This document shows, one piece after another, positions 34,783 to 41,882 of a stretch of DNA of 54,514 nucleotides (position 1 is the stretch's first letter; each line of letters begins with the position of its first letter). The position numbers were made by a program, and so were the translations under genes. Origin of the DNA: Cellvibrionales bacterium UBA4451. Lineage in GTDB: Bacteria > Pseudomonadota > Gammaproteobacteria > Pseudomonadales > Porticoccaceae. Below the pieces are notes generated by a model, which did no database searches, had not been told where the DNA came from, and saw only the letters and a list, made by a program, of their open reading frames with translations. The stretch spans positions 1 through 54,514 of the forward strand of contig DGPB01000005.1 in the NCBI GenBank assembly GCA_002390285.1, given 5' to 3'.

Positions 34783-35508
34783 CTAGGGCGGCTCTATTTG
34801 TGTTGATTCAAGTTCTGGCGGCTCTGTTCTAGGAGGTTCTATGGGATTCGCGGGATAGCTACACCAGTCACTCCAGCTTCCCGCATAAAGCCGCGCATTA
34901 TCCACGCCAGCCAGCGATAACGACAACAAATTAACGCATGCAGTAATACCTGAACCACAATACACCACGGGGTTGTCGGCTATAGGTAGGGCCTGCCAGA
35001 TTTTCTGTTGTTGCTCCTGAGGCCAGGTAAACCCAGCTTCGTTAGTCACCTGCTGCCACGGGGCATTGACGGCTCCAGGAATATGCCCTTTGACAGGATC
35101 AATGGGCTCTTCACGGCCAAGATAACGAGGTGCTTCCCGTGAATCAATCAGCGTAATAGGTCGACTGGTTAAGTGTTTTCTCACCCAGTGGTGGTCTACC
35201 ACCAGCGAGGGGTTCTCTCGAGCTTCAAAATCACCCTCACTCAACGTAGGGTCATCATCTGTTACGGAAAACCCGGCTGCTTCCCAGGCAGATAACCCGC
35301 CATCCAGTATTTTCACTCGATGGAGCCCAAAGTACCCCAGCAGCCACCATAAACGTGCTGCGCCAGCCAGGCGGTTATTATCGTAGGCCACGATAAACGT
35401 ATTCTGGTTGACCCCGCATTGTCTTATTCGGGCTGAAAACACCTCGGTTTCAGGAAGAGGGTGGCGCCCACCATGTGAGCCTTTTGGGCCCGAAAGGTCT
35501 TTTTCCAT
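34783..35508 (-). CDS. Rhodanese-type sulfurtransferase (SseA-like), N-terminally truncated
   Basis: Two-domain sulfurtransferases of the mercaptopyruvate type move sulfane sulfur through a loop cysteine. The catalytic C-terminal domain is complete: ITLIDSREAPRYLG, PVKGHIPGAVNAPW and the active loop YCGSGITACVNLLSL. The inactive N-terminal domain starts abruptly at MEKDLSGPKGSHGGRHPLP, so about 45-50 residues are missing. The reading frame before this ATG continues a little as RDQSLLID and then meets a stop, so part of the gene's 5' end appears to have been deleted. The C-terminus is an EPP-rich tail. It could be a remnant or a functional short form. 241 residues; tauE-like gene follows. Confidence 0.8.
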   Translation of the reverse strand: MEKDLSGPKGSHGGRHPLPETEVFSARIRQCGVNQNTFIVAYDNNRLAGAARLWWLLGYFGLHRVKILDGGLSAWEAAGFSVTDDDPTLSEGDFEARENPSLVVDHHWVRKHLTSRPITLIDSREAPRYLGREEPIDPVKGHIPGAVNAPWQQVTNEAGFTWPQEQQQKIWQALPIADNPVVYCGSGITACVNLLSLSLAGVDNARLYAGSWSDWCSYPANPIEPPRTEPPELESTQIEPP

Positions 35509-35583
35509 ATCTATTAGAAGGGATTGATCCCTGGCCTTTTTTTATTTACGCATGTATATTTTGAAAAGAGTTGTTATAAATAC

Positions 35584-35627
35584 ACAGCAGGTATCACTCA
35601 TAAGAACAGCAGGTATCACTCATAAGA
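35584..35627 (+). repeat. Two exact 22-bp tandem repeats upstream of nhaA
   Basis: The 22-base unit beginning ACAGCAGGTATCACTCATAA occurs at 35584-35605 and again, without a mismatch, at 35606-35627. The repeats lie in the divergent gap between the truncated sulfurtransferase and nhaA. Confidence 0.9.
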
Positions 35628-35629
35628 AA

Positions 35630-35647
35630 AAGTGGTTTAAACCACTT
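35630..35647. promoter_or_regulatory. 18-bp perfect palindrome upstream of nhaA
   Basis: AAGTGGTTTAAACCACTT is perfectly palindromic and starts two bases after the tandem repeats, 31 bases before the nhaA ATG. Its location suits an operator for nhaA. The regulator is unknown and this is a positional inference. Confidence 0.45.
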
Positions 35648-35678
35648 ATTATCTTAACGGCTAGATAGCGAAATAATT

Positions 35679-36884
35679 ATGCAAAACCCACCTGAATCAT
35701 CTGTCGTATCGTTTTTAAAACTTGAGTCAGCAGGCGGCATATTATTGATGTCATCGGCATTGCTTGCGCTGGTCTGTGCAAATACCCCTCTACAGTCGGC
35801 GTACGAACTTTTACTCTCCATTCCTGTGGTCATTAGTATTGGTGCTTTAGAGGTAGCCAAGCCATTATTGCTATGGATTAATGATGGGCTAATGGCAATT
35901 TTCTTTTTTTTGATTGGCCTTGAATTGAAGAGAGAGCTTATTGAAGGTGAGCTTTCAGATAAGCGTAATATCATTTTGCCAGGCATTGGGGCAGTTGGCG
36001 GAATGTTAGTTCCTGCCGTGATTTATATTTATTTTAACAGCCATGACCCAATTGCGATGCAAGGCTGGGCAATACCCGCTGCAACAGATATAGCCTTTGC
36101 GCTGGGTGTTTTAGCCTTGCTAGGTTCTCGTGTACCCATTTCAATAAAAATATTTCTTACCTCTCTGGCAATATTTGATGATATTGGCGCAATTGTTATT
36201 ATCGCCATTTTTTATACCGCTGAAATCTCATTTGCAGCGATGATTGTTGTTGCTTGCAGCATTCTGGCGCTGATGTGTTTGAATAAACGTAATGTCATTC
36301 ACAGTAGTCCCTATATTTTGGTGGGGACTATTATGTGGGTAGCAACATTGAAGTCTGGGGTGCACGCTACTCTTGCTGGAGTGGTTCTGGCGATGATTAT
36401 ACCTATCCGTTCCAAAACAGACCCAGATATCTCACCGTTAAAAATAATGGAGCATGATTTACATCCCATTGTGGCCTTCTTTGTACTCCCTGTTTTTGCA
36501 TTTGCAAATGCAGGGATTAGCCTCAAGGGTGTTGGGGCGGAACAGATTCTTCATAGTGTTCCAATAGGTATTGCCTTCGGTTTGTTTTTTGGCAAACAAA
36601 TTGGCATTTTTGGACTGTGTTTGATTGCGGTAAAACTCAAGCTTACAGCGCTTCCAAGAGGTATTTCCTGGCTAACGCTGTATGGCGTCTCTGCACTTTG
36701 TGGCATTGGCTTTACCATGAGTCTTTTTGTCAGTTCATTGGCCTTCGAACAAACCGGTGTGAACCTGTTATTTGATGAACGCTTAGGTATCATTTTGGGG
36801 TCACTGACCTCTGGGATTTTGGGCTATTTTATTTTAGCTTACAGCCTGCGCGGTTCAAGAAAGTTAGAGCAGCCAACCACTTAA
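35679..36884 (+). CDS. nhaA: Na+/H+ antiporter NhaA
   Basis: An inner-membrane exchanger that expels Na+ for two H+ at alkaline pH. The 401-residue protein starts FLKLESAGGILLMSSALLAL as usual. NDGLMAIFFFLIGLELKRELIEGEL and WAIPAATDIAFALGVLALLGSRVP follow. The ion-binding aspartate pair is in AIFDDIGAIVIIAIFY around residues 166-168. GVHATLAGVVLAMIIP and GIGFTMSLFVSSLAF complete the family pattern. It has about 11-12 spans. Useful to a marine cell. The DUF6122 gene follows in the same direction. Confidence 0.96.
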   Translation: MQNPPESSVVSFLKLESAGGILLMSSALLALVCANTPLQSAYELLLSIPVVISIGALEVAKPLLLWINDGLMAIFFFLIGLELKRELIEGELSDKRNIILPGIGAVGGMLVPAVIYIYFNSHDPIAMQGWAIPAATDIAFALGVLALLGSRVPISIKIFLTSLAIFDDIGAIVIIAIFYTAEISFAAMIVVACSILALMCLNKRNVIHSSPYILVGTIMWVATLKSGVHATLAGVVLAMIIPIRSKTDPDISPLKIMEHDLHPIVAFFVLPVFAFANAGISLKGVGAEQILHSVPIGIAFGLFFGKQIGIFGLCLIAVKLKLTALPRGISWLTLYGVSALCGIGFTMSLFVSSLAFEQTGVNLLFDERLGIILGSLTSGILGYFILAYSLRGSRKLEQPTT

Positions 36885-36931
36885 TCGTCGACAGATTGAC
36901 ATGCTATAGGCGTCAATAAAGGGTATTTAGC

Positions 36932-37243
36932 ATTCATCTTTTTCTACACTTCCTTGTTCCAGCTATCGTATCTGGCATTTTCTTTCGTAAAAACTGGAAA
37001 GTGGTCTTTTGGGTGATGATGGCCACAATGTTGGTGGATGTTGATCACCTGTTGGCAACACCTATTTATGATCCGAGTCGATGTAGTATTGGTTTTCACC
37101 CGCTTCATGAGCTCCTGCCAATAACGTTATATGTGGTATTTTGCCTGGTACCAAAGCTCCGCTATATTGGTGTTGGATTAGTGCTTCATATGATATTGGA
37201 CGGGATGGATTGCCAGTTTACTAATGGAATTTGGTTTGTATAA
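36932..37243 (+). CDS. DUF6122-like small membrane protein, possible ATT start
   Basis: The reading frame, open from 36920, encodes about 103 residues that read IHLFLHFLVPAIVSGIFF, then RKNWKVVFWVMMATMLVDVDHLL, ATPIYDPSRCSIGFHPLH and LHMILDGMDC. These match the small DUF6122 membrane proteins, whose members start near MLHYFLH. The VDVDHLLATP and GFHPLH motifs resemble metal-dependent membrane hydrolases (YdjM-like). No ATG, GTG or TTG exists at the family start. The only plausible codon is ATT at 36932, eight bases after AAAGGG; the first conventional codon is GTG at 37001, which removes the first membrane segment. Either an ATT start or a damaged start codon. Function unknown. Confidence 0.65.
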   Translation: MHLFLHFLVPAIVSGIFFRKNWKVVFWVMMATMLVDVDHLLATPIYDPSRCSIGFHPLHELLPITLYVVFCLVPKLRYIGVGLVLHMILDGMDCQFTNGIWFV

Positions 37244-37296
37244 CTACATGACAGCTACCTGCTAGTCGCTGACTATTAAATTTTGGACAATGTCCC

Positions 37297-38016
37297 ATGC
37301 AATCAAAACGAGCACGATTAGATCGCTTTGTGAGTGGCGTGGTCGGTATAAATCGTCGTGATGTGCGGCCTATGCTGGCTCAGAAACGAGTGTTGGTGGA
37401 TGGGTGTGTCGCGACTGATATTAACCAGGTCATTGGCGAATTTTCCCATGTGATGTTGGATCACAGGGTGTTGCAGGCCAATACGCCAAGCTACGTCATG
37501 CTGAATAAACCCGCCGGGGTAGTGAGCGCAACAAAGGATGTGCGACACAAAACGGTAATTGATCTACTGGATAGGTCTGATCGAGAGAATCTTCATATAG
37601 TGGGGCGGTTAGATTTTAATTCTTCGGGTTTGTTGTTGTTGACCAATGATGGCCAGTGGTCGCGGCATTTGACTACGCCGGAAAAAAACATTGCCAAGTT
37701 GTATCGAGTGACCTTGGAGAAACCCATAACGGAAGACTATGTTCATGCTTTTGCAGAGGGTATGTATTTTTCTTATGAAAATATCACGACGCTTCCCGCT
37801 AAGCTCAATATTTTGAGTGATTTTGTGGCGGAGGTTAGTCTTGTTGAAGGTCGATATCATCAGATTAAGCGCATGTTTGGACGATTCCAGAACCCGGTAT
37901 TGACGCTGCATAGGATCGCTATTGGTAACTTACCGTTAGATCCGTCATTGGCACCGGGAAAAAGTAGGGCGCTAACTGAATGTGAAGCAAATAACATTGG
38001 GCAAGAGCTTCTGTGA
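37297..38016 (+). CDS. rsuA: 16S rRNA pseudouridine synthase RsuA-like
   Basis: RsuA makes pseudouridine 516 in 16S rRNA. The N-terminal S4 RNA-binding domain covers about residues 6-50 (RLDRFVSGVVGINRRDVRPML). MLNKPAGVVSATKD and the catalytic motif VGRLDFNSSGLLLLTNDGQWSRHLTTP, with Asp near residue 105, follow. YRVTLEKPI and EGRYHQIKRMFG complete the pattern. It is 239 residues. It matches RsuA better than RluE or RluF on the GQWSRHLTTP segment; exact target by similarity only. Confidence 0.9.
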   Translation: MQSKRARLDRFVSGVVGINRRDVRPMLAQKRVLVDGCVATDINQVIGEFSHVMLDHRVLQANTPSYVMLNKPAGVVSATKDVRHKTVIDLLDRSDRENLHIVGRLDFNSSGLLLLTNDGQWSRHLTTPEKNIAKLYRVTLEKPITEDYVHAFAEGMYFSYENITTLPAKLNILSDFVAEVSLVEGRYHQIKRMFGRFQNPVLTLHRIAIGNLPLDPSLAPGKSRALTECEANNIGQELL

Positions 38017-38034
38017 AATTGATGGTAGCCTCTT

Positions 38035-38070
38035 ATTTTAGGCTTAGGCTTAGGCTTAGACTTAGACTCT
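38035..38070 (+). repeat. Hexanucleotide repeat (GGCTTA-type)
   Basis: Three exact GGCTTA units (38041-38058), then GACTTA and GACTCT, preceded by a partial unit, lie 24 bases past the rsuA stop. A short tandem tract like this can vary in length by slippage. It falls in a 145-base gap before the Imm22-like gene. Confidence 0.8.
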
Positions 38071-38161
38071 GGGCCTGAGAGACTAGAGTTGTCAGCTTGT
38101 GTGTTTCACAGAGGCTTCTTAATTATGTGAATGGTGTATTTGTCGCCAGAAGGAAGTGGAC

Positions 38162-38617
38162 ATGAATGTAAAACAGAGGCCTAAGGTGGTTAAAGGTCAC
38201 GATTTCTCTAAGAAGCACAAAGTGTCAGTCTGGGCTTCACAGCATCCCTATGAAGGTGTGCCTGAAGTGTATTTTGAAGAAACATTTAGTCGTAACAACA
38301 CGCGGGCGACGAATACGTGGTCAAATAACTTTAATCTACGATTTTTCAACCCTGAGAACATGGAAACCAACGGCTCTCATGAAGGTAGAGTGAATATCGA
38401 AAAAGCGGCGGGTGAGTGCTCGTTTTCCTCTTCTTATATAGAGGTATTGATGAGCAAGGCGAGAAAAAAGAAGCTGGAAGACGTTACTTGGATTATCTTG
38501 TTGTTTGAGTGTGAGTACAGTCCTAAGGTTTCTGGGGTTGATAAGGATAATTATATGTCTTTCTTGGGCGCTTTCGATTATGACGATGGTGCCGACAATC
38601 TGTACGAGATGGGCTGA
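38162..38617 (+). CDS. Immunity-22-like (Imm22/DUF4284-type) protein
   Basis: A 151-residue soluble acidic protein. The pattern KVSVWASQHPYEG at the N-terminus, a central WSNNFNLRFFNPENMETN segment, and the ending YMSFLGAFDYDDG resembles the Imm22 family of polymorphic-toxin immunity proteins by memory of that family. This is a likeness, not a proven assignment. A strong AAGGAAG ribosome site precedes the ATG at 38162; GTG at 38156 is an alternative. No toxin gene, Rhs element or secretion gene lies nearby. It could be an orphan immunity gene or have been recruited to another task. Confidence 0.5.
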   Translation: MNVKQRPKVVKGHDFSKKHKVSVWASQHPYEGVPEVYFEETFSRNNTRATNTWSNNFNLRFFNPENMETNGSHEGRVNIEKAAGECSFSSSYIEVLMSKARKKKLEDVTWIILLFECEYSPKVSGVDKDNYMSFLGAFDYDDGADNLYEMG

Positions 38618-38651
38618 ATAGTGCGGTGTAATATCTCAAAAGGCGTGAGTG

Positions 38652-38867
38652 ATGAGTGTTGCTAATAACGAGGCTGTTGATTCCAGTCTGTGTCCACTGT
38701 GTGGTCAGTCTAATAACTGTGAGGTTGGTGATGGAGCCAATTGTTGGTGTCGCTCTGAAACCTTTACCGAGGCGTTATTAAGCCTTTCTGGAGAGCCTGC
38801 CCGTAAAAGCTGCATCTGCCTAAGCTGTGTCAGAGAGAGAACGCCTTTAGGGTCGGATGCCTCCTAG
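38652..38867 (+). CDS. Cysteine-rich CWC family small protein
   Basis: A 71-residue protein with eight cysteines: CPLCGQSNNCEVGDGANCWC in the first half, then KSCICLSCVRE near the end. This is the pattern of the Cys-rich CWC family (PF14375): a CPxCG knuckle, the CWC triplet and a closing CICxxC. These proteins probably bind zinc or another metal; no function is known. The ATG at 38652 has AAAAGG upstream. It is 34 bases after the Imm22-like gene on the same strand and may be co-transcribed with it. Confidence 0.8.
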   Translation: MSVANNEAVDSSLCPLCGQSNNCEVGDGANCWCRSETFTEALLSLSGEPARKSCICLSCVRERTPLGSDAS

Positions 38868-39186
38868 GTTGTATCGTTCTAGTAAAGTATCACCCAGATG
38901 CCACGCATGCTTTGTAGTGTTAAGTCTACCTTGGCCAAAAATTAAAGAATCAATTCAGGTTACCGATATAAAGTTTACGGATGTTTGAATGCATTGAGGT
39001 TGATTTCAACGGAATTAGAAAGCCCTGTGTTCGTTGTGATTCAAGACTTGAACACTATAAAATACAACATTTTATATTCAGAGGGTTGGCCGTTATAACA
39101 AAAACTGGCTATATCATGTAGTTCGGTTAAATAGTTCAGTTAATGTTATTGTGCCTCCGTACTGTTTTGGTGCACATTCCCAGAGT

Positions 39187-39229
39187 TTGATGGCTTATTC
39201 AGGTGCATACAATGAGAGTTGTTCTCATT
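39187..39229 (+). promoter_or_regulatory. Promoter overlapped by a Fur-box-like palindrome
   Basis: A -35-like TTTGAT/TTGATG (from 39187) and TACAAT at 39208-39213 give a 15-16 base spacer. Over the -10 lies AATGAGAGTTGTTCTCATT (39211-39229), a palindrome differing at two central positions from the common Fur-box form AATGAGAATnATTCTCATT. That arrangement would let Fur-Fe block transcription. Assignment is by pattern only. Confidence 0.4.
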
Positions 39230-39303
39230 GAGCTGGTAGTCCATAAGAATTTTATGGTTATCGATAAAATTGCAGTAAAAATGGGGCTGAAAGCCTAGAT
39301 TTT
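39220..39303 (+). ncRNA. Candidate short RNA from the Fur-box-like promoter
   Basis: If the promoter at 39208 fires, a transcript of about 84 bases would end at a small hairpin GGCT-GAA-AGCC (39286-39296) followed by TAGATTTTT. It contains another hairpin, CCATAA-GAATT-TTATGG (39241-39257). Iron-regulated small RNAs such as RyhB and PrrF have this layout (Fur box, short non-coding unit, terminator). There is no sequence likeness to them that I can see, so this is a hypothesis. Confidence 0.25.
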
Positions 39304-39384
39304 TAAGAAAATGGCCATTAGACTGCGTACCCTTGACCGCAGAGTCGAAAATTATTCAGATTAACAACCTTGGGGGAGTCAATA

Positions 39385-39840
39385 ATGAACCTTATTAAAC
39401 TGTTTGGAGTATATGTATTGGTACTGGGCTTAGCCGCATGTGGCGAAGCTGATAAAGCTGGTACTGAAGAAGCTGGCGATGCAACTGAAGCAGCGGCAAC
39501 CACTCAGGATGCTGTAGTAGAAGCAGTAGAAGCACAAGCAAGCGAAGTAGTGGAAGCTGTAAAAACTGAAGTTGAAGATTCAGCTGAGAGAGTTAAGAAC
39601 AAATTTGATACAGAGAAATTTGGAGAGGGCGCTAGTGGTGACGTTTCTACTGCTCCTGCCCCATCATTCTTCCAATCTAAAAACCTAAAGCCAGGCGAAT
39701 ACATTAATGAGCAGGGCGAAGTCGTTAAAAATCGTGATGTGGAAACAGCAAAGGAAAACGATAAGTTGCGTCAAATTCCTGAAGGCATCGAACCAGGTAG
39801 TGTAGATCACACAATGTGGCTTCTCGAACAAGAAGAATAA
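39385..39840 (+). CDS. Small Ala/Glu-rich lipoprotein of unknown function
   Basis: A 151-residue lipoprotein precursor. The signal peptide MNLIKLFGVYVLVLGLAAC ends in a lipobox LAAC with the lipidated Cys at position 19; the following Gly-Glu favours outer-membrane sorting. The mature part begins with a long Ala/Glu/Val-rich segment (about 25-75), probably one amphipathic helix or coiled coil. A conserved-looking tail follows with KPGEYINEQGEVVKNRDVETA and GIEPGSVDHTMWLLEQEE. The ATG at 39385 has a GGGGGAG ribosome site. A strong terminator follows. I do not recognise the family. Confidence 0.8.
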   Translation: MNLIKLFGVYVLVLGLAACGEADKAGTEEAGDATEAAATTQDAVVEAVEAQASEVVEAVKTEVEDSAERVKNKFDTEKFGEGASGDVSTAPAPSFFQSKNLKPGEYINEQGEVVKNRDVETAKENDKLRQIPEGIEPGSVDHTMWLLEQEE

Positions 39841-39866
39841 TCTCCACGATATTCTTTACCTCATGT

Positions 39867-39904
39867 AAAAAACCCCTGTGCGGTTACCCCACAGGGGTTT
39901 TTTA
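39867..39904 (+). terminator. Rho-independent terminator after the lipoprotein gene
   Basis: A-run then ACCCCTGTG (39872-39880) pairs with CACAGGGGT (39890-39898) and runs into TTTTTT, with a 9-base loop. The A-run on the 5' side makes it usable from both strands. Confidence 0.9.
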
Positions 39905-40057
39905 CAGCTTATTTCTTACCCTGCCATTTATACGACGGTTAAAGCCACTGCGTATTCAGTGAAAATACTACTTTTAGTATCTCTCTGTTTCCTTAGTATT
40001 TCTTAGATAGTTTTTTGACATCCTTTTGCATACCTAGAACAGCGAAGGTTTGAGTCA

Positions 40058-40186
40058 TTATTCCTCTTGTTTTTGATCCTGCTTATTAGATTGTTCTTGT
40101 TTCTGTTTTTCCTCGGGTTGTTCCTGTTTTTGATCTGTCTTCGGTTCGGTATCTTGGCCACCGCATGCACCACAACAACTGCTCAT
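40058..40186 (-). CDS. 42-residue CCGxCGG-motif microprotein
   Basis: A minus-strand ATG at 40186 with AGGAG seven bases upstream starts a 42-residue protein. It begins MSSCCGACGGQ and continues as a highly charged, Gln/Glu/Lys-only tail (TDQKQEQPEEKQKQEQ, then KQDQKQEE). The four-cysteine head CCGACGG resembles the short CCGSCS-type motif proteins seen in marine gammaproteobacteria. The tail looks disordered. It has no signal peptide. The cysteine head could bind metal or a thiol-reactive ligand. Strong ribosome site and biased composition argue for a real gene; the function is unknown. Confidence 0.65.
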   Translation of the reverse strand: MSSCCGACGGQDTEPKTDQKQEQPEEKQKQEQSNKQDQKQEE

Positions 40187-40336
40187 CGTTTTCTCCTATA
40201 TATAGCTAGTGCCTATAGATGTGTGAAAATAAGTGGCGCAAACGATAGCTAGCAAGCTTGTTCTGGAAAATGATCAGGATCACTTTGTTCTAAATGATGG
40301 GTGAAAACCGGGAAGGGCAGACCTTTTATGCAATAA

Positions 40337-40400
40337 AGCCCTAATCTAGGGCTGAAGTGTCTCCTGACAATGCCTATTGGTCGCCCTTCGTAGGGCGGCC
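40337..40400 (+). promoter_or_regulatory. Two strong hairpins upstream of dbpA
   Basis: Hairpin 1: AGCCCTA (40337-40343) pairs with TAGGGCT (40347-40353), 3-base loop. Hairpin 2: GGTCGCCCT (40379-40387) pairs with AGGGCGGCC (40392-40400), nine pairs with one G-U wobble and a TCGT loop. Neither has a T-run. They lie 65-130 bases before the dbpA start and could form a structured leader. Confidence 0.5.
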
Positions 40401-40465
40401 TGTTAAGCTGCCAGTAATTTCTATGCGCCACTTTTTCACCACGGTATTATCACAGGATCATCACT

Positions 40466-41854
40466 TTGAACGACGCGGCCTTTTCAACCCAGAAGCTACA
40501 CCCTGACTTACTAAAAAACCTATCTTCTCTGGGTTATACGGAGATGACGCCTATTCAGGCGCTGAGTTTGCCTCATATTCTGGCGGGGAAGGACATTATC
40601 GCTCAGGGTAAAACTGGGTCGGGTAAAACAGCAGCGTTTGCTCTTGGTCTATTGGAAAGGCTTGAGGTGAAGCAGTTTCGTGTGCAATCATTGGTACTTT
40701 GCCCTACCCGTGAGTTGGCTGATCAGGTGGCCAAAGAAATACGTAGACTGGCGCGGACTATTCATAATATTAAAGTGCTTACGCTTTGTGGTGGCATGCC
40801 ATTTGGTCCCCAGGTGGGTTCACTTGAACACGGTGCGCACATCATTGTTGGAACGCCCGGGCGAGTCGAAGAGCACTTGCGTAAAGGCAAACTGGTACTG
40901 AACAATTTGACGACGCTCGTTCTGGATGAGGCCGACCGTATGCTTGATATGGGGTTTCAGCCATCGCTGGATGCCATCGTTGAGCAAATACCTGCTAAAC
41001 GCCAAACACTCTTGTTTAGTGCGACGTATCCAGACCAAATTCAATCCATTGCTAAACGTATTATGGTTGAGCCTGTAATGGCCCAAGTTGAATCTACCCA
41101 CGACAAAAGCACAATTCAGCAGCATTTTTTCAAGGTGAGTGATAATGCCGAGCGTATGACAGCACTGCGCTTACTGCTACTGAAATATCGACCAGAATCC
41201 TCAGTGGTCTTTTGTAATACCAAACGAGAAGCTCAGGAAGTGGCTGACGAGCTTGTTGGCTATGGTTTCAGCGCTCAAGCACTACATGGCGATCTTGAGC
41301 AGCGGGAGCGGGATCAGGCTTTAGTGCGGTTTTCCAATAAAAGCGTCTCAATTCTTGTGGCGACTGATGTGGCGGCCCGTGGTTTGGATATTGAAGCTCT
41401 AGATGCGGTGATCAACTACCATCTTGCCCGTGATACAGAAATACATATCCACCGTATAGGTCGTACTGGCCGTGCTGGCAGCAAGGGGATAGCCTGTTCT
41501 TTATTTAGCGATAAGGAACACTATAAAGTGTCTTTGCTAGAGGATTATCTGGATCAGCTGATCATCGGTGAGCCTCTACCACCAGCACATTTTTTAGAGA
41601 GATCGACATTTAGCTCCTCGATGGAAACCCTGCAAATTGACGGCGGTAAAAAACAAAAGATACGTCCGGGGGATATTCTGGGTGCGTTGACAGGTGAAGA
41701 TGGTATTCCTGGTACAGCGGTGGGAAAAATCAATATTTTTGATAACTGGGCTTTTGTGGCGGTTAGTCGCGATGTGTATAAACTTGCGCTGCAAAAATTA
41801 GGACAGGGAAAATTGAAGGGACGCTCTTTTCGGGTCAGACTAATCCGTAGTTAG
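40466..41854 (+). CDS. dbpA: ATP-dependent RNA helicase DbpA
   Basis: A DEAD-box helicase that binds hairpin 92 of 23S rRNA and helps late 50S assembly. The 462-residue protein has the Q motif (MTPIQALSLPHIL), AKTGSGKT-type motif I (GKTGSGKTAAF), PTRELADQV, DEAD (VLDEADRMLDMGF), SAT and HRIGRTGRAGS. It also has the C-terminal DbpA RNA-binding domain (about 390-462) with IDGGKKQKIRPGDILGALTGEDG, the segment that separates DbpA from other DEAD proteins. The start is a TTG at 40466 preceded by AGGA; there is no ATG near the expected start. Monocistronic. Confidence 0.95.
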   Translation: MNDAAFSTQKLHPDLLKNLSSLGYTEMTPIQALSLPHILAGKDIIAQGKTGSGKTAAFALGLLERLEVKQFRVQSLVLCPTRELADQVAKEIRRLARTIHNIKVLTLCGGMPFGPQVGSLEHGAHIIVGTPGRVEEHLRKGKLVLNNLTTLVLDEADRMLDMGFQPSLDAIVEQIPAKRQTLLFSATYPDQIQSIAKRIMVEPVMAQVESTHDKSTIQQHFFKVSDNAERMTALRLLLLKYRPESSVVFCNTKREAQEVADELVGYGFSAQALHGDLEQRERDQALVRFSNKSVSILVATDVAARGLDIEALDAVINYHLARDTEIHIHRIGRTGRAGSKGIACSLFSDKEHYKVSLLEDYLDQLIIGEPLPPAHFLERSTFSSSMETLQIDGGKKQKIRPGDILGALTGEDGIPGTAVGKINIFDNWAFVAVSRDVYKLALQKLGQGKLKGRSFRVRLIRS

Positions 41855-41882
41855 CGTGCTTCGTAGCTAGATCGCCTCATAG

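Larger units (their letters stand above)
38868..39384. other. Longest non-coding gap: AT-rich intergenic region
   Basis: No convincing protein gene in 517 bases. A 46-codon frame at 38981-39121 (begins MFECIEVDFNG, contains PCVRC) lacks a ribosome site and is not called. The stretch holds a promoter overlapped by a Fur-box-like palindrome at 39211, a short hairpin plus T-run at 39284-39303, and a possible TTGACC -35 box at 39333 for the lipoprotein gene. Confidence 0.6.

Noticed and set aside
38981..39121. 46-codon frame beginning MFECIEVDFNG in the long gap.
   Set aside because: No ribosome binding site and no recognisable pattern beyond a single CxxC; AT-rich intergenic composition. Kept only as a note.
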